From Planctomycetaceae bacterium (lineage in GTDB: Bacteria > Planctomycetota > Planctomycetia > Pirellulales > Pirellulaceae): a stretch of DNA of 61,259 bases. Location of the stretch: assembly GCA_018660825.1 (NCBI GenBank), contig JABJJO010000108.1, positions 1 through 61,259 on the forward strand. Reading direction: 5' to 3'. The notes below the pieces were generated by a model that saw only the letters and a program-made list of their open reading frames with translations, had not been told where the DNA came from and searched no databases. Both the position numbers and the translations under genes were made by a program. Below are positions 37,165 to 46,865 of the stretch, in pieces. How positions within the stretch are numbered: position 1 is the first letter of the stretch; the number at the start of each line of letters is the position of its first letter.

Positions 37165-38616
37165 ATGCAAAACAATTTACTCCACCCCCTAACAACCGCG
37201 AGCACTTCACGGCGTCACTTCCTGCGGGATTGCTCCGTGGGTACCGGCAAAATTGCATTGGCCAGCCTGTTGGCTAACGAGACGTTGTTCGCTAGTCCCA
37301 AATCTAATGCGAAAACGGGGTTGCCCGGTAACATCGACACTCATTTCCCGGGCAAAGCCAAGGCGGTGATCCATTTATTTATGGCGGGTGCCCCTTCTCA
37401 ACTCGAATTATTCACAGAAAAGCCAACATTAACCAAACTCGAAGGCCAACCACTGCCCGCCTCAATTCTCGGCGACCAACGCTATGCGTTTATCCAGGCG
37501 GACGCGGGTGTCTTGGGACCCCGGTTTAAATTCGGACACCATGGCGATAGCAAACAGGAATTGTCTGAAGCCTTACCACACTTAGCAACCGTTGCTGACG
37601 ACATCAGCATCTTCAACGCAGTTCACACGGATCAGTTCAACCACGCTCCAGCACAACTATTCTTGAACACCGGATTTGGCCAGCCTGGCCGCCCAAGCAT
37701 CGGGTCATGGGTCAAATATGCTTTGGGTGCAGAGACAAATAATTTGCCAGCCTACGTGGTTATGAACACGGGAGGAGGGGTTAGCGGTGGAGCAGGGCTC
37801 TATTCAAGCGGATTCTTGCCAACAGTGTATACGGGCATATCCTTTCGCGGCAAAGGTCCGCCGATTCTTAATGTCGAGACCCCAGCCGGCATCAGCGACA
37901 GTGCGCAACAAGCCACCTTTGATCTAATCAAGCGATTAAACCAACATCAACTGGCGGTAATCCAAGATCCGGAAATTTCCACTCGCATCGCTTCCTACGA
38001 AATGGCTGCCAGATTACAGCTTTCCGCACCGGAGCTCATTGACCTTACACAAGAAACCCAAGAAACACTTGACCTCTATGGATGCGACCCGACCAAGCCT
38101 TCGTTTGCCCGCGCCTGTTTGTTGGCACGTCGAATGGTTCAACGCGGCGTCCGTTTTATCAACATCTTTCACAGCGGTTGGGATGCACATTCGGATGTTG
38201 CCGGAAACACAAAAAACAATACCGGCAAGACCGACCAAGGCAGCGCTGCCTTGGTGAAAGATCTAAAACGGCTTGGCCTGCTCGATGAAACACTCGTAAT
38301 TTGGGGCGGCGAATTTGGACGAACTCCAATGATCGAACAGAACCCCACACTGGGTCGCAAAATGGGACGGGATCATCATCCTCAGGCATACACTATGTGG
38401 ATGGCCGGGGGCGGAATCAAACGAGGCTACCACATGGGCGTAACGGATGAATTCGGTTTCCATCCGACCGAAGACGCCGTGCACATTCATGATATCCAAG
38501 CCACCATTTTAGCAACGCTGGGCTTAGACCACGAACGCCTCACTTATCATCACGCCGGTCGCGATTTTAGATTGACTGACGTGCATGGAGAGGTCATCAA
38601 ACAAGCGCTGGTGTAG
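37165..38616 (+). CDS. DUF1501 protein, operon partner of the cytochrome
   Basis: A 483-residue DUF1501 protein beginning 3 bases after the cytochrome stop codon. S-R-R-H-F-L-R-D near 14 starts a twin-Arg signal. Landmarks include F-M-A-G-A-P-S-Q-L-E-L-F, L-V-K-D-L-K-R-L-G-L-L-D-E-T-L-V-I-W-G-G-E-F-G-R-T-P and G-R-D-H-H-P. The tight spacing implies coupling and joint function in the periplasm or at the cell surface. It has the H-H-P-Q-A-Y-T-M-W-M-A-G-G-G block used in the sub-group that pairs with DUF1553. Activity remains unproven. Confidence 0.95.
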   Translation: MQNNLLHPLTTASTSRRHFLRDCSVGTGKIALASLLANETLFASPKSNAKTGLPGNIDTHFPGKAKAVIHLFMAGAPSQLELFTEKPTLTKLEGQPLPASILGDQRYAFIQADAGVLGPRFKFGHHGDSKQELSEALPHLATVADDISIFNAVHTDQFNHAPAQLFLNTGFGQPGRPSIGSWVKYALGAETNNLPAYVVMNTGGGVSGGAGLYSSGFLPTVYTGISFRGKGPPILNVETPAGISDSAQQATFDLIKRLNQHQLAVIQDPEISTRIASYEMAARLQLSAPELIDLTQETQETLDLYGCDPTKPSFARACLLARRMVQRGVRFINIFHSGWDAHSDVAGNTKNNTGKTDQGSAALVKDLKRLGLLDETLVIWGGEFGRTPMIEQNPTLGRKMGRDHHPQAYTMWMAGGGIKRGYHMGVTDEFGFHPTEDAVHIHDIQATILATLGLDHERLTYHHAGRDFRLTDVHGEVIKQALV

Positions 38617-38701
38617 AGGTGGTTTGTGGCAAACACAGAACTTGTTCAATAGAAAACAAGGATGGATTTCCCTAAGGGTGAGGGGGACAAAACACCTGCA
38701 C

Positions 38702-40615
38702 TCACCTACGTTCTAAATCTGCAATCGTCTTAGCAAGAATCCCTTTCACATAGCCGTTATAGCGACCGTTCGGTGATCTCCCTCCGTTTATGGGCATCGC
38801 TTTAATCTTTGATAGATGCGGAGAAAAAAGACCGTCAAGCTTATCGATGGCGTTAAGAGCCATGATCGAGACGAATACATCTTGCTGCGGCGTCCAAGGC
38901 GCTAACTCTAACAACGTCGCCACCGCCGTTTGAACAAGGGCGGAATTCTTCGAATACTTCGCCACCGCATAAGACGCAGCTATCTGTGCGTACGGAGATG
39001 CATCGCTCATCAGGGTTTTGAGCTCCTTATCAGAAACCGCAACCGCCGGCGCCCCTCGATTTAAAATCCCCACGGCCACCCAATAGCGGACAGCCGAATC
39101 ATCGTCATCTATATATTTTTTTACATCTGGCAATTCATCGACGTCTTTATGAGTCGCCCAATTTGCTGCCGCCATGATGCGTTCTAACGGATACAACTTG
39201 TCGTCATGCCCCATCTCATAGGGCGTCGTTCCGACGCTGCGGCTATGAATTTCACCTTCCGGCAAGAACCCGACATCGCGAATTTCCAAGCACCAGTTGT
39301 TAAGTGCTTTCCTTAATTCCTTTAACTTCTTAGAGGCTGTGGTGGACCCAACTAAGTTATTAACTTCGTCCGGATCATTTTGCAGGTCATATAACTCTTC
39401 CGTTGGCTTCAAACCCCAAAATTGTTTTTGCGGTTCCGTAAGATTTCCTTTATCAAAATCCCGTTTCCACGCGGCCGTAGAAGGTGTGACAAAGTTGTAC
39501 GCCACATATTGTCCATAAATAAAATGTGGATTGTAGTTGCGAATGTAATGATAGCGTCCATCGGTAACTGTCCGGATGAAATCATTTCGCTCATCCATTC
39601 GTCCGCGGAATCCAAACATGTATTTTGGCGCTGCTTGTTGGTGAATTCCCGCAAACGCATGGCCCTGCATGTGCGCTGGTGGCTTCGTTCCCGCTAAACT
39701 CAAAACCGTTGGAGCTAGGTCGACAAAATTCACCATGCGATCACTTTTCCCACCGGTGATGTATTCCTTGGGCGCGAGGTGTTTCCATTTTTCAGGAAAA
39801 TAAACAATCACTGGAACCGATAATCCTGAATTATAGGTCCAACGCTTTCCGCGCGCCATGCCACTGCCATGGTCGCCAAAATAAAAGACAATCGTACTGT
39901 CAGTGAGCCCAGCATCGTCTAGTTCTGCAAGATGTTTACCTGCAATCGTATCTGCTCGGGTTACGATGTCGTAATATTGTGCCCAATCTTGGCGAGTTTC
40001 CTTATTGTCTGGATGGTAAGCAGGCACACGAACTTTAGCAGGGTCGGTAATCGCTGTATGCGGTCGTACTCGAATCTTGCTCTCGTGACTAACAGTGTTA
40101 TTAAAGATTGCAAAGAAGGGTTTGCCGTCCGGTCGGTTTCCATAATGCGCGTTTCTCGAGGACGCGTCCCAACCTTGATTTTCTTTAAAGACATTGTAAT
40201 CTTGTTTTGAATTATTCGTCGTATAGTAACCCGCCCGCTGCAAATAAAGCGGATAAAACTGGACGTATTTGGGCAGTTGCACCATGCTCCGCATGTGTTG
40301 TCCACCGATTGATGGTGGGTACATGCCTGTGATAATCGCGGTACGAGCGGGAGCACAGACCGGTGCACAGGACCACGCTAACTTGAACATCAACCCTCGT
40401 TTTGCCAAGGCATCCACATTGGGGGTAACAGCTAACTTGTCTCCATAGCAACCCATTTCTGGGCCATGGTCTTCGCTGGAGATCCACAAGATGTTAGGGG
40501 ACTCCGCGGCCACTACGTCCTGTAAGGGGGTTAACAAATTGCCACCTATCAGCAAGCTAGCAAAGCACGTTAATACACAGGGAACCTGGCCAAGTTTACT
40601 GATTTTTTTTCTCAT
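38702..40615 (-). CDS. Exported sulfatase with C-terminal HEAT-like extension
   Basis: A 637-residue S1 sulfatase of the heparan-N-sulfatase-like type. The signal peptide covers about 1-37. I-S-S-E-D-H-G at 45-51 has metal ligands, and C-A-P-A-R (Cys87) is the formylglycine motif. Y-F-G-D-H-G-S-G-M and G-L-S-V-P-V-I-V complete the active-site set. The region about 490-610 has several helical pairs with the pattern of HEAT repeats (D-S-A-V-R-Y-W-A, S-P-Y-A-Q-I-A-A-S-Y-A-V), an extension seen in planctomycete sulfatases and possibly used for substrate or partner binding. It is the last gene of a three-sulfatase block on the minus strand. Confidence 0.92.
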   Translation of the reverse strand: MRKKISKLGQVPCVLTCFASLLIGGNLLTPLQDVVAAESPNILWISSEDHGPEMGCYGDKLAVTPNVDALAKRGLMFKLAWSCAPVCAPARTAIITGMYPPSIGGQHMRSMVQLPKYVQFYPLYLQRAGYYTTNNSKQDYNVFKENQGWDASSRNAHYGNRPDGKPFFAIFNNTVSHESKIRVRPHTAITDPAKVRVPAYHPDNKETRQDWAQYYDIVTRADTIAGKHLAELDDAGLTDSTIVFYFGDHGSGMARGKRWTYNSGLSVPVIVYFPEKWKHLAPKEYITGGKSDRMVNFVDLAPTVLSLAGTKPPAHMQGHAFAGIHQQAAPKYMFGFRGRMDERNDFIRTVTDGRYHYIRNYNPHFIYGQYVAYNFVTPSTAAWKRDFDKGNLTEPQKQFWGLKPTEELYDLQNDPDEVNNLVGSTTASKKLKELRKALNNWCLEIRDVGFLPEGEIHSRSVGTTPYEMGHDDKLYPLERIMAAANWATHKDVDELPDVKKYIDDDDSAVRYWVAVGILNRGAPAVAVSDKELKTLMSDASPYAQIAASYAVAKYSKNSALVQTAVATLLELAPWTPQQDVFVSIMALNAIDKLDGLFSPHLSKIKAMPINGGRSPNGRYNGYVKGILAKTIADLERR

Positions 40616-40682
40616 TACGTCGTCTACTCTTTCTGCATATCGCTTCTGTCTATCAATAATAAATCACTAATCAATTCGGTTC

Positions 40683-42305
40683 TCAATATCCTTCATAAGG
40701 TATTGAGGAGTATGGATGGTTATCAAATAACGAACCGTCACCCGTTATACGGGGGTCAGCAGTACGTCTTAATTCTTGCATTAGTTGTTCTCGCAGAGAT
40801 TCTTTGACCATAGCCATTGCAGGAATGTTCGCAAGATTCCGCATCTGATCGGGATCTGTCGCGATCGCATACAATTCCTCATGAGGACGTTTAGCAAATG
40901 CATAATCATAGTATTTTTTCCACTGCGGGTCGTTACGATGCTGCACAATCCAAGCCTTGGTTGGACTGGCGTCGGGATCACCAAACGTAACAAACGTATT
41001 GTTTTCCAGCGCGTCTACGGGCGGCGTGAACACGTCGGTGACCGTCTTTGGGCCCCCCATGGGCCAACGATCTGGCTTGAAATTGATAATGTACAAGTAT
41101 TCTGGCGTGCGGATAGCGCGTTGAGGGTAGGGCAAGTTTCCTTCACGAACCGTCGCTACATGACGTTCGCGACCCGTCACCACCCAATTACGTGTCGGAT
41201 CAATCCAACCCGATTTAGCAGACCGCAAAACCGGAACTATACTCTGTCCCGTCATGACAGATGGTATCGGCACTTTACCTAGCTCCAAAAACGTCGGAGC
41301 AAGATCCATGAGGTTCACAAAATCCTCGACAACTCGCCCCCGCCGTTGTCCGGGCATTGAGACGATCAAAGGAACCTGAACACCAAAATCGTATAGATTA
41401 CATTTTCCTCGAGGAAACCCCGGAGCGCCATGATCGCCACTTATAAAGACTGCCGTACTCTGCAATTGCTGACTTTCACGCAGCATATTTATAATCACAC
41501 CTACTGCCGCATCAAAAGCCATCGCTTCGCCAAGATAATCCGCGAAATCCTGTCGTACTTCAGCAACATCTGGTAGGAATTTTGGTAGCCGATCTTTTAA
41601 TTTGTCTGGGTCAATTCCCCAGTATTTTTGTCCTGATCCCTTGATCCACTTGCGATGCACATTCGTTGGGCCAAACCAATAGCAAAACGGACGCCCTATA
41701 GGTTGAGCATCTAAGAATGCTTGGAAATTTCGCCGGACTTCAGATAGCATCCCCTGTTTCGCATCCGCCAAGCTTTGTTGTTGTCCAAGTCTACGTTGTA
41801 TCCCCTGCGAGAACCCATTGAATTGTGATCCACCTTTTTCGTATCCAAATTCCCCGCCTCCGAAAGGCGCGTCGCGCGGACGTCCTGGCGACCATACTTT
41901 ATATGTTTCTCCAATATGATAATCAGCGTCGTGCAGCAATAGTGGAAACACCGGTATACTAGGATCCCAGCGAGCGCCCTGTAGAATCGCGCCTAGGCCG
42001 GTGCGATAAAAATACTGACCCGACAACAAGGAACTCCGACACGGAGTACAAGAAGGTGCCGTCACAAAGGCATGTTTAAACAGGGTGCCCCGCTTTGCAA
42101 CCGAATCAATGTGAGGCGTACTAAAAGTCGCGTTGATAGAATCCTTACCGTCGATTTTGGCATAAGTACTGGCATACTTGCCCCAATCATCGGCAAATAG
42201 AAACAGAATATTGGGACGTGCATTCTCTGGGGGAGCTGCCAACGCTAAGCTGGAGACGGCAAGTAACAGAACGACACTGGCAAAGTACTTCATTTTGGCA
42301 TGCAT
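40683..42305 (-). CDS. Exported sulfatase
   Basis: A 540-residue S1 sulfatase. The signal peptide spans about 1-24 ([11 protein letters not shown]). F-A-D-D-W-G at 37-42 has the metal ligands, and C-T-P-C-R (Cys86) is a canonical C-x-P-x-R motif. F-I-S-G-D-H-G-A-P and F-G-V-Q-V-P-L-I-V follow. The sequence resembles the heparan-N-sulfatase-like group, so a sulfated amino sugar or polysaccharide is plausible. ATG 42305 or 42293 could start it; neither has a strong ribosome site. It lies between the other two sulfatase genes (67 and 36 bases), and all three point the same way. Confidence 0.93.
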   Translation of the reverse strand: MHAKMKYFASVVLLLAVSSLALAAPPENARPNILFLFADDWGKYASTYAKIDGKDSINATFSTPHIDSVAKRGTLFKHAFVTAPSCTPCRSSLLSGQYFYRTGLGAILQGARWDPSIPVFPLLLHDADYHIGETYKVWSPGRPRDAPFGGGEFGYEKGGSQFNGFSQGIQRRLGQQQSLADAKQGMLSEVRRNFQAFLDAQPIGRPFCYWFGPTNVHRKWIKGSGQKYWGIDPDKLKDRLPKFLPDVAEVRQDFADYLGEAMAFDAAVGVIINMLRESQQLQSTAVFISGDHGAPGFPRGKCNLYDFGVQVPLIVSMPGQRRGRVVEDFVNLMDLAPTFLELGKVPIPSVMTGQSIVPVLRSAKSGWIDPTRNWVVTGRERHVATVREGNLPYPQRAIRTPEYLYIINFKPDRWPMGGPKTVTDVFTPPVDALENNTFVTFGDPDASPTKAWIVQHRNDPQWKKYYDYAFAKRPHEELYAIATDPDQMRNLANIPAMAMVKESLREQLMQELRRTADPRITGDGSLFDNHPYSSIPYEGY

Positions 42306-42341
42306 TTCAAAGTTATGTGAAAAAAGTGTAACATCACAATT

Positions 42342-43721
42342 CTACTGGACAATATCATTATTTGCAGGTCTCGCCTGCAGCCACTGATTGTATTTCTGCT
42401 TTAATATCTTCTCAAATTTCCTGCGAACCGTAGCGGTTTCACGATTATCATCTTCGGAATAAATCATGTGCTGTTCCAGTGGGTCGTTTGCCACGTCGAT
42501 TAACTGTCCATTGTTGTAAAGTTTAAATTGCTTGTCTTGCACAAAACGATGTAGTTGAAATTTATGTTTATCCCAACCCGGCCGTGGGTCGTAATGATAA
42601 AACACATAATCTCTTGTCGAAGACCGCTTTTCAAGATCAAGTAATTGTTCATAAAAGCTAATGCCATCGAGTTTCGCAGACAGGGGGACCGTGCGTCCTG
42701 CCGCTCGGACCAATGTCGGCAAGAAGTCTGTCGAGTCGATTAGATTATCATTCACCGTTCCCGGTTTAATTGTCCCAGTCCACCTTGCATAAAACGGTAC
42801 GTGCACGCCAGCGTCGATCGTCAATCCTTTTCCGCCTTGGCTAGGCCCCCACTGCGTTTCCGTAATGATTTTTTGATTTGTACCATTGTCGCTGTAAAAC
42901 AAAACCAACGTGTCCTTGCCAATCCCAGCTGTATCGACCGCAGTGAGAATACGGCCGAGAATTTTATCCGTATATTCAACCATGTCACCATAATAACGAT
43001 TCTCCTCAGTGAACCGATTGCTAGAATCAGCCCATTCTGGTGAGTCCGGAGTAGGAGAAAAAGGATTGTGCGGTAGCGCCATCGCATAGTACAAGAAAAA
43101 AGGGCGATCGTGCTTTCTCGCGACGTATTCACTGATATAGTCGACCCACACATCTGGCCCATATTTACCTTGTGTATCGTTTAAGAATTTACCGTTTTGC
43201 TTTATGCGTGGGTCAGCATAACGAGAACCTTTGTCTTCGGTGTGGCGAGTGTGCCAGAGGCAGTATTCATCAAATCCCGCTTTGTTCACGTGCATGCCTT
43301 TGTCACGCCGCAATTCAGCCCCTGGATAATCTGGCGGGTCATAACTCTGGAGCTGCCATTTTCCCACGATACACGTTTCATAGCCAACTTCTTGCATATA
43401 GTGGCCGAACGTCTTGGCCTGTGGATCTAGAATACCAAAGGCCAACCAATTACGATGGTTGTAGATGCCCGTCATAAATTGGATGCGAGTGTTTGTGCAC
43501 AACGGCTGAGCATAGGCATGCGTGAATCTCATGCCCTGCCGAGCCATCTGAGACATATGAGGCGTCTTGTATTGCCGACCACCGTAATCTTGCACGCTAT
43601 CGAGCCCTAAATCATCCGCCATGATGAGAATAATATTCGGTCGATCAGCTGCCGCCAAAGACCCGCTCAAAACAGTGATAAACAAAATCCACACGATTGC
43701 ATATTTTTTATTTTTTACCAT
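42342..43721 (-). CDS. Exported sulfatase with unusual C-T-N-T-R motif
   Basis: A 459-residue S1 sulfatase. The signal peptide covers about 1-25. M-A-D-D-L-G at 34-39 has metal ligands. The modification motif reads C-T-N-T-R (Cys75), with Asn in place of the Pro of C-x-P-x-R. V-G-K-W-Q-L replaces G-K-W-H, so the usual His is Gln. F-Y-S-D-N-G-T and A-G-V-H-V-P are normal. The two changes mean that maturation or catalysis may differ from canonical members, although the fold is clear. It is the first gene of the three-sulfatase block and is divergent from a heme-protein gene. Confidence 0.92.
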   Translation of the reverse strand: MVKNKKYAIVWILFITVLSGSLAAADRPNIILIMADDLGLDSVQDYGGRQYKTPHMSQMARQGMRFTHAYAQPLCTNTRIQFMTGIYNHRNWLAFGILDPQAKTFGHYMQEVGYETCIVGKWQLQSYDPPDYPGAELRRDKGMHVNKAGFDEYCLWHTRHTEDKGSRYADPRIKQNGKFLNDTQGKYGPDVWVDYISEYVARKHDRPFFLYYAMALPHNPFSPTPDSPEWADSSNRFTEENRYYGDMVEYTDKILGRILTAVDTAGIGKDTLVLFYSDNGTNQKIITETQWGPSQGGKGLTIDAGVHVPFYARWTGTIKPGTVNDNLIDSTDFLPTLVRAAGRTVPLSAKLDGISFYEQLLDLEKRSSTRDYVFYHYDPRPGWDKHKFQLHRFVQDKQFKLYNNGQLIDVANDPLEQHMIYSEDDNRETATVRRKFEKILKQKYNQWLQARPANNDIVQ

Positions 43722-43862
43722 TCAATCATTTTACCAAACTAATATACGCTACGGGAACTACGGGGCTGATCCAATCCCCTCATTCACCCTTGCATTTGAT
43801 GTATAATAACAGCGATCACTACAAACGTTCCAGCTACAACCCGCACCCTAAACGCCCCGCCA

Positions 43863-44420
43863 ATGAATCTCACTAAACACATCTTAGCTTTAGTCTTCCT
43901 ATTATCAATCACAGTTTGCATGAACGCCGAAAATCCATCAGAGCCAACTACAATCACTATCGACGAAGCCCGCGGGCGGGTTCGAATTTTGGAAACCGTA
44001 TACCTCTCCTCCTTGCAAAATATCCATCGCAATTATTTTAGAGACGACCAAAGATTGCCGATTCCCTCGCGCGTTCTAGAAGACGTTTTTTACAGCGTCA
44101 GCAGTCGCAACGGAATTAAAAGTCGCTGGATAGCCGTCAATACACCGGCAATGAATGTTGAACACAAACCGAAACCGGGATTTGAAACTAGAGCAACCGC
44201 AGCGATGATCGCAAAAAAATCACGGTTTGAGGAAGTCAAAGATGATGTTCTATATAGTGCCCGCAGCGTAACGCTATTGGCATCCTGTCAGCGCTGCCAC
44301 CTCAGTTCGCTGGCGCAGCAAAATGGAGGTCGCCGTATTGCTGGACTTGTTATCGAAATACCGTTGAAAAACACCGCTGCGGACACAGATAATGAAGGCA
44401 GTGACCAAGATAACAAATAA
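43863..44420 (+). CDS. Exported heme protein (DUF3365/Tll0287-like)
   Basis: A 185-residue exported protein. Signal peptide about 1-22. The body has the pattern R-W-I-A-V-N-T-P-A-M-N of Tll0287-like (DUF3365, PF11845) sensor/heme domains, a heme c motif C-Q-R-C-H at 142-146, and R-I-A-G-L-V-I-E-I-P near 157-166. Such proteins are small periplasmic c-type heme sensors or electron carriers. The 3' end overlaps the start of the next gene by 29 bases, so the two are co-expressed. Confidence 0.82.
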   Translation: MNLTKHILALVFLLSITVCMNAENPSEPTTITIDEARGRVRILETVYLSSLQNIHRNYFRDDQRLPIPSRVLEDVFYSVSSRNGIKSRWIAVNTPAMNVEHKPKPGFETRATAAMIAKKSRFEEVKDDVLYSARSVTLLASCQRCHLSSLAQQNGGRRIAGLVIEIPLKNTAADTDNEGSDQDNK

Positions 44421-45696
44421 AACAAACCTCCCTGTAAACCAACTGTCCAGACGGCAGGTTATCAGGTCGCTGTCGGGTGCCGCTTTAATCGTTGCAACCA
44501 GTGCCCCCGCAGCTTTAGCTAATCGTCAACGAACAATTCGTGTCGCTGGCGTTGGCACTGTTTATAAACAAAATTCCCATTGCGATGTCATCTTTGGAAA
44601 AATACTGGAAGGTTGGCGGCATGATAATGGCCCCGGACCGAACATGGAGATTGCTGGTCTGTTTATGGATCAATTTCCGAACGACGATATGGCGCGCGAT
44701 CTGGCGAAAAAGTATGATTTCCCAATTTTTAACTCCATTCGGGAGGCACTGACTTTGGGGACTAACAAGTTGCAGTGTGACGGCGTTATTAGTGTCGCAG
44801 AACATGGCGAGTATCCTTATACGCCGGACACAAACCAACACAAATATCCGCGGCGCCTTTTTTTTGACGAGATTGCCGATACATTTGAATCCGTCAATAC
44901 AGTCAGGCCTGTGTTCAACGACAAACACCTCAGCTACAACTGGGCCGACGGTTACGCTATGTACCGTCGCGCCAAACAACTCAAAATACCTCTCATGGCA
45001 GGTTCCTCGCTACCGTTCGCTTGGCGTTATCCCGCCAAGGTCCTACCACGTGGCTCACAAATTACATCCATCATGGCCTGCGGATATGGCGGGCTTGAAT
45101 CTTACGGTTTTCATGCATTAGAAGTGCTGCAATCGTTGGCTGAGCGGCGCCGCGGAGGTGAAACCGGTATCAAATCCATCACGACGGTTTCCCGAGATGA
45201 AATATGGAAAGCAGAAGAGGCAGGACGCTGGTCCCGCAAACTCATGGCTCAGGCATTGGCAACCGCCGGTGAAAACGTTGACGACCTCGAAAATCGTTTG
45301 CAACTGAAAACCTCGGCGCTGTACCTCATCGACTACCTTGATGGGACCAACGGAGTGTTAGCCATGCTAGACGGCATCACTCGCGAATTTACTGTTGCTG
45401 CAGAGCTTGCCAATAGTAGCGATCGTTTTGCCCAATGGTATCGACTAGAGATGACAGCGCCCTTTGGCCATTTTGCGAAACTTGCGGCTGGCATCGAACA
45501 GTTTTTCCGAACCAGACGCGTTACCGCGCCTATTGAACGCACTCTTTTAACAACCGGAATCTTGGACCGCGCCATGCACGGCTACCTCCAAAACGGAAAA
45601 CGCCTCGCAACTCCCGAACTCGCCATTCGTTATCGGCACAGCAAGTGGCCTTTTGCCAACCAATTTGAAGAAAACTTTCCTGCGCCAATGCCATAG
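44392..45696 (+). CDS. Tat-exported protein of unknown function
   Basis: A 434-residue protein whose N terminus has a twin-Arg signal (S-R-R-Q-V-I-R-S-L-S-G-A-A-L-I-V-A). The mature part begins I-R-V-A-G-V-G-T-V-Y and contains D-G-V-I-S-V-A-E-H-G-E-Y-P, A-W-R-Y-P and E-S-Y-G-F-H-A-L-E, with a Rossmann-like start that recalls Gfo/Idh/MocA oxidoreductases, but the glycine-rich nucleotide motif is incomplete. I recognise no family with a known activity. It overlaps the heme-protein gene, suggesting a joint redox function, and ends 7 bases before the end of phnW on the other strand. Confidence 0.65.
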   Translation: MKAVTKITNKTNLPVNQLSRRQVIRSLSGAALIVATSAPAALANRQRTIRVAGVGTVYKQNSHCDVIFGKILEGWRHDNGPGPNMEIAGLFMDQFPNDDMARDLAKKYDFPIFNSIREALTLGTNKLQCDGVISVAEHGEYPYTPDTNQHKYPRRLFFDEIADTFESVNTVRPVFNDKHLSYNWADGYAMYRRAKQLKIPLMAGSSLPFAWRYPAKVLPRGSQITSIMACGYGGLESYGFHALEVLQSLAERRRGGETGIKSITTVSRDEIWKAEEAGRWSRKLMAQALATAGENVDDLENRLQLKTSALYLIDYLDGTNGVLAMLDGITREFTVAAELANSSDRFAQWYRLEMTAPFGHFAKLAAGIEQFFRTRRVTAPIERTLLTTGILDRAMHGYLQNGKRLATPELAIRYRHSKWPFANQFEENFPAPMP

Positions 45697-45703
45697 TTGC
45701 GTA

Positions 45704-46819
45704 TTAAATAGTGGCACTTTTTTTTAAGGCTGTCACCGATGCATTAACCGCGACTAATAACTCTTCGATGTCATCTACGGTTAAGTCGCCGATAGTACCG
45801 ATACGGAACGTTTCATGTTGAGAGACTTTACCCGGATAGATCACAAACCGACGCTGCTTCAGCAAATCATAAAACGCGGCAAATTCAAACCATGGTTCCT
45901 CTGGAAAGAAGAACGACGTAATAATTGGCGAATGGTCTTCAGCCTCTAGCAATGTTCTAAAACCAAGTTCATCCATACCGACTACGAGTCGTGTTTGGCA
46001 TCTGGTATACCGTTGGCACCGCGCGGCAATCCCGCCTTCGTCCTCCAGTTCTTGTAAAGCTCGTCGAAACGCCAGTAGCACGTGTGTCGGTGACGTAAAC
46101 CGCCATTTGCCTTCGTTTTCCTCCATGACTCGCCATTGATCATAGAGGTCCAAACTGACCGATCGGGCATACCCGGAGGATTGTTTGATAGCCTCTTCAC
46201 GGCAAATAACAAATCCGAACCCTGGCACCCCTTGTATGCATTTGTTAGCGGATGAAATCAAGTAGTCAACGCCCAAATCGTGCATGGCAATGGGCACCCC
46301 ACCGAAACTGGACATGGCGTCGAGAATTATTTGACAATCGTTTTCTTTTGCTATCTGACACCATTGCTCTAGCGGGTTCAACATTCCAGTCGTCGTTTCA
46401 CAATGTACAAACGCCACGTGCGTAATTGTCGGATCCGCGGACAATGCAGTCGTGAATTCCTCGACTGGGTAAGACGTTTCCATCGTTTCCACAACCGTGA
46501 CTGCTATTTTTAATCTTTCGGCAATCGCGACAATACGCGCTCCATACGCACCATTGTTCACAACCAGCAACTTGCCCGCGGGCGGAATAACCGAACCGAT
46601 TGTGGCTTCAACCGAAAACGTGCCACTACCCTGCATCAACACGCTCGTATAGCCCGGCTCGCTCGTAGCTAAGGCCACAAGAATTTGTCGGACCTCTTGG
46701 ACAATGGCGTTGTAATCTCGGTCCCATGTCGACAGGTCGACCTGCATCTCCGCTTTAACTTGAGCGGTAGTTGTTAACGGACCTGGTGTCAGCAACAAAT
46801 ATGGAATATCGTCCTGCAC
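45704..46819 (-). CDS. phnW: 2-Aminoethylphosphonate:pyruvate transaminase
   Basis: PLP enzyme of 371 residues that converts 2-aminoethylphosphonate plus pyruvate to phosphonoacetaldehyde plus alanine. L-L-L-T-P-G-P-L at 8-15 is the family opening. G-S-G-T-F at 64-68, H-C-E-T-T-T-G at 139-145, D-A-M-S-S-F-G-G at 167-174 and S-S-A-N-K (Lys193, Schiff base) with [10 protein letters not shown] are all in place. The gene is downstream of phnX on the same strand with 46 bases between, an operon giving the two-step route from aminoethylphosphonate to acetaldehyde plus phosphate. Confidence 0.95.
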   Translation of the reverse strand: MQDDIPYLLLTPGPLTTTAQVKAEMQVDLSTWDRDYNAIVQEVRQILVALATSEPGYTSVLMQGSGTFSVEATIGSVIPPAGKLLVVNNGAYGARIVAIAERLKIAVTVVETMETSYPVEEFTTALSADPTITHVAFVHCETTTGMLNPLEQWCQIAKENDCQIILDAMSSFGGVPIAMHDLGVDYLISSANKCIQGVPGFGFVICREEAIKQSSGYARSVSLDLYDQWRVMEENEGKWRFTSPTHVLLAFRRALQELEDEGGIAARCQRYTRCQTRLVVGMDELGFRTLLEAEDHSPIITSFFFPEEPWFEFAAFYDLLKQRRFVIYPGKVSQHETFRIGTIGDLTVDDIEELLVAVNASVTALKKSATI

Positions 46820-46865
46820 ATTAACCCCTTACATGTTTACCAATATCGATTTTTGAATTTCCGAT

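Noticed and set aside
38617-38701. Possible terminator between the DUF1501 and sulfatase genes
   Set aside because: Only a 5-bp stem (GTTTG/CAAAC) without a T-run.
40785-41282. 165-codon plus-strand ORF
   Set aside because: Antisense to a clear sulfatase gene and without recognisable features.
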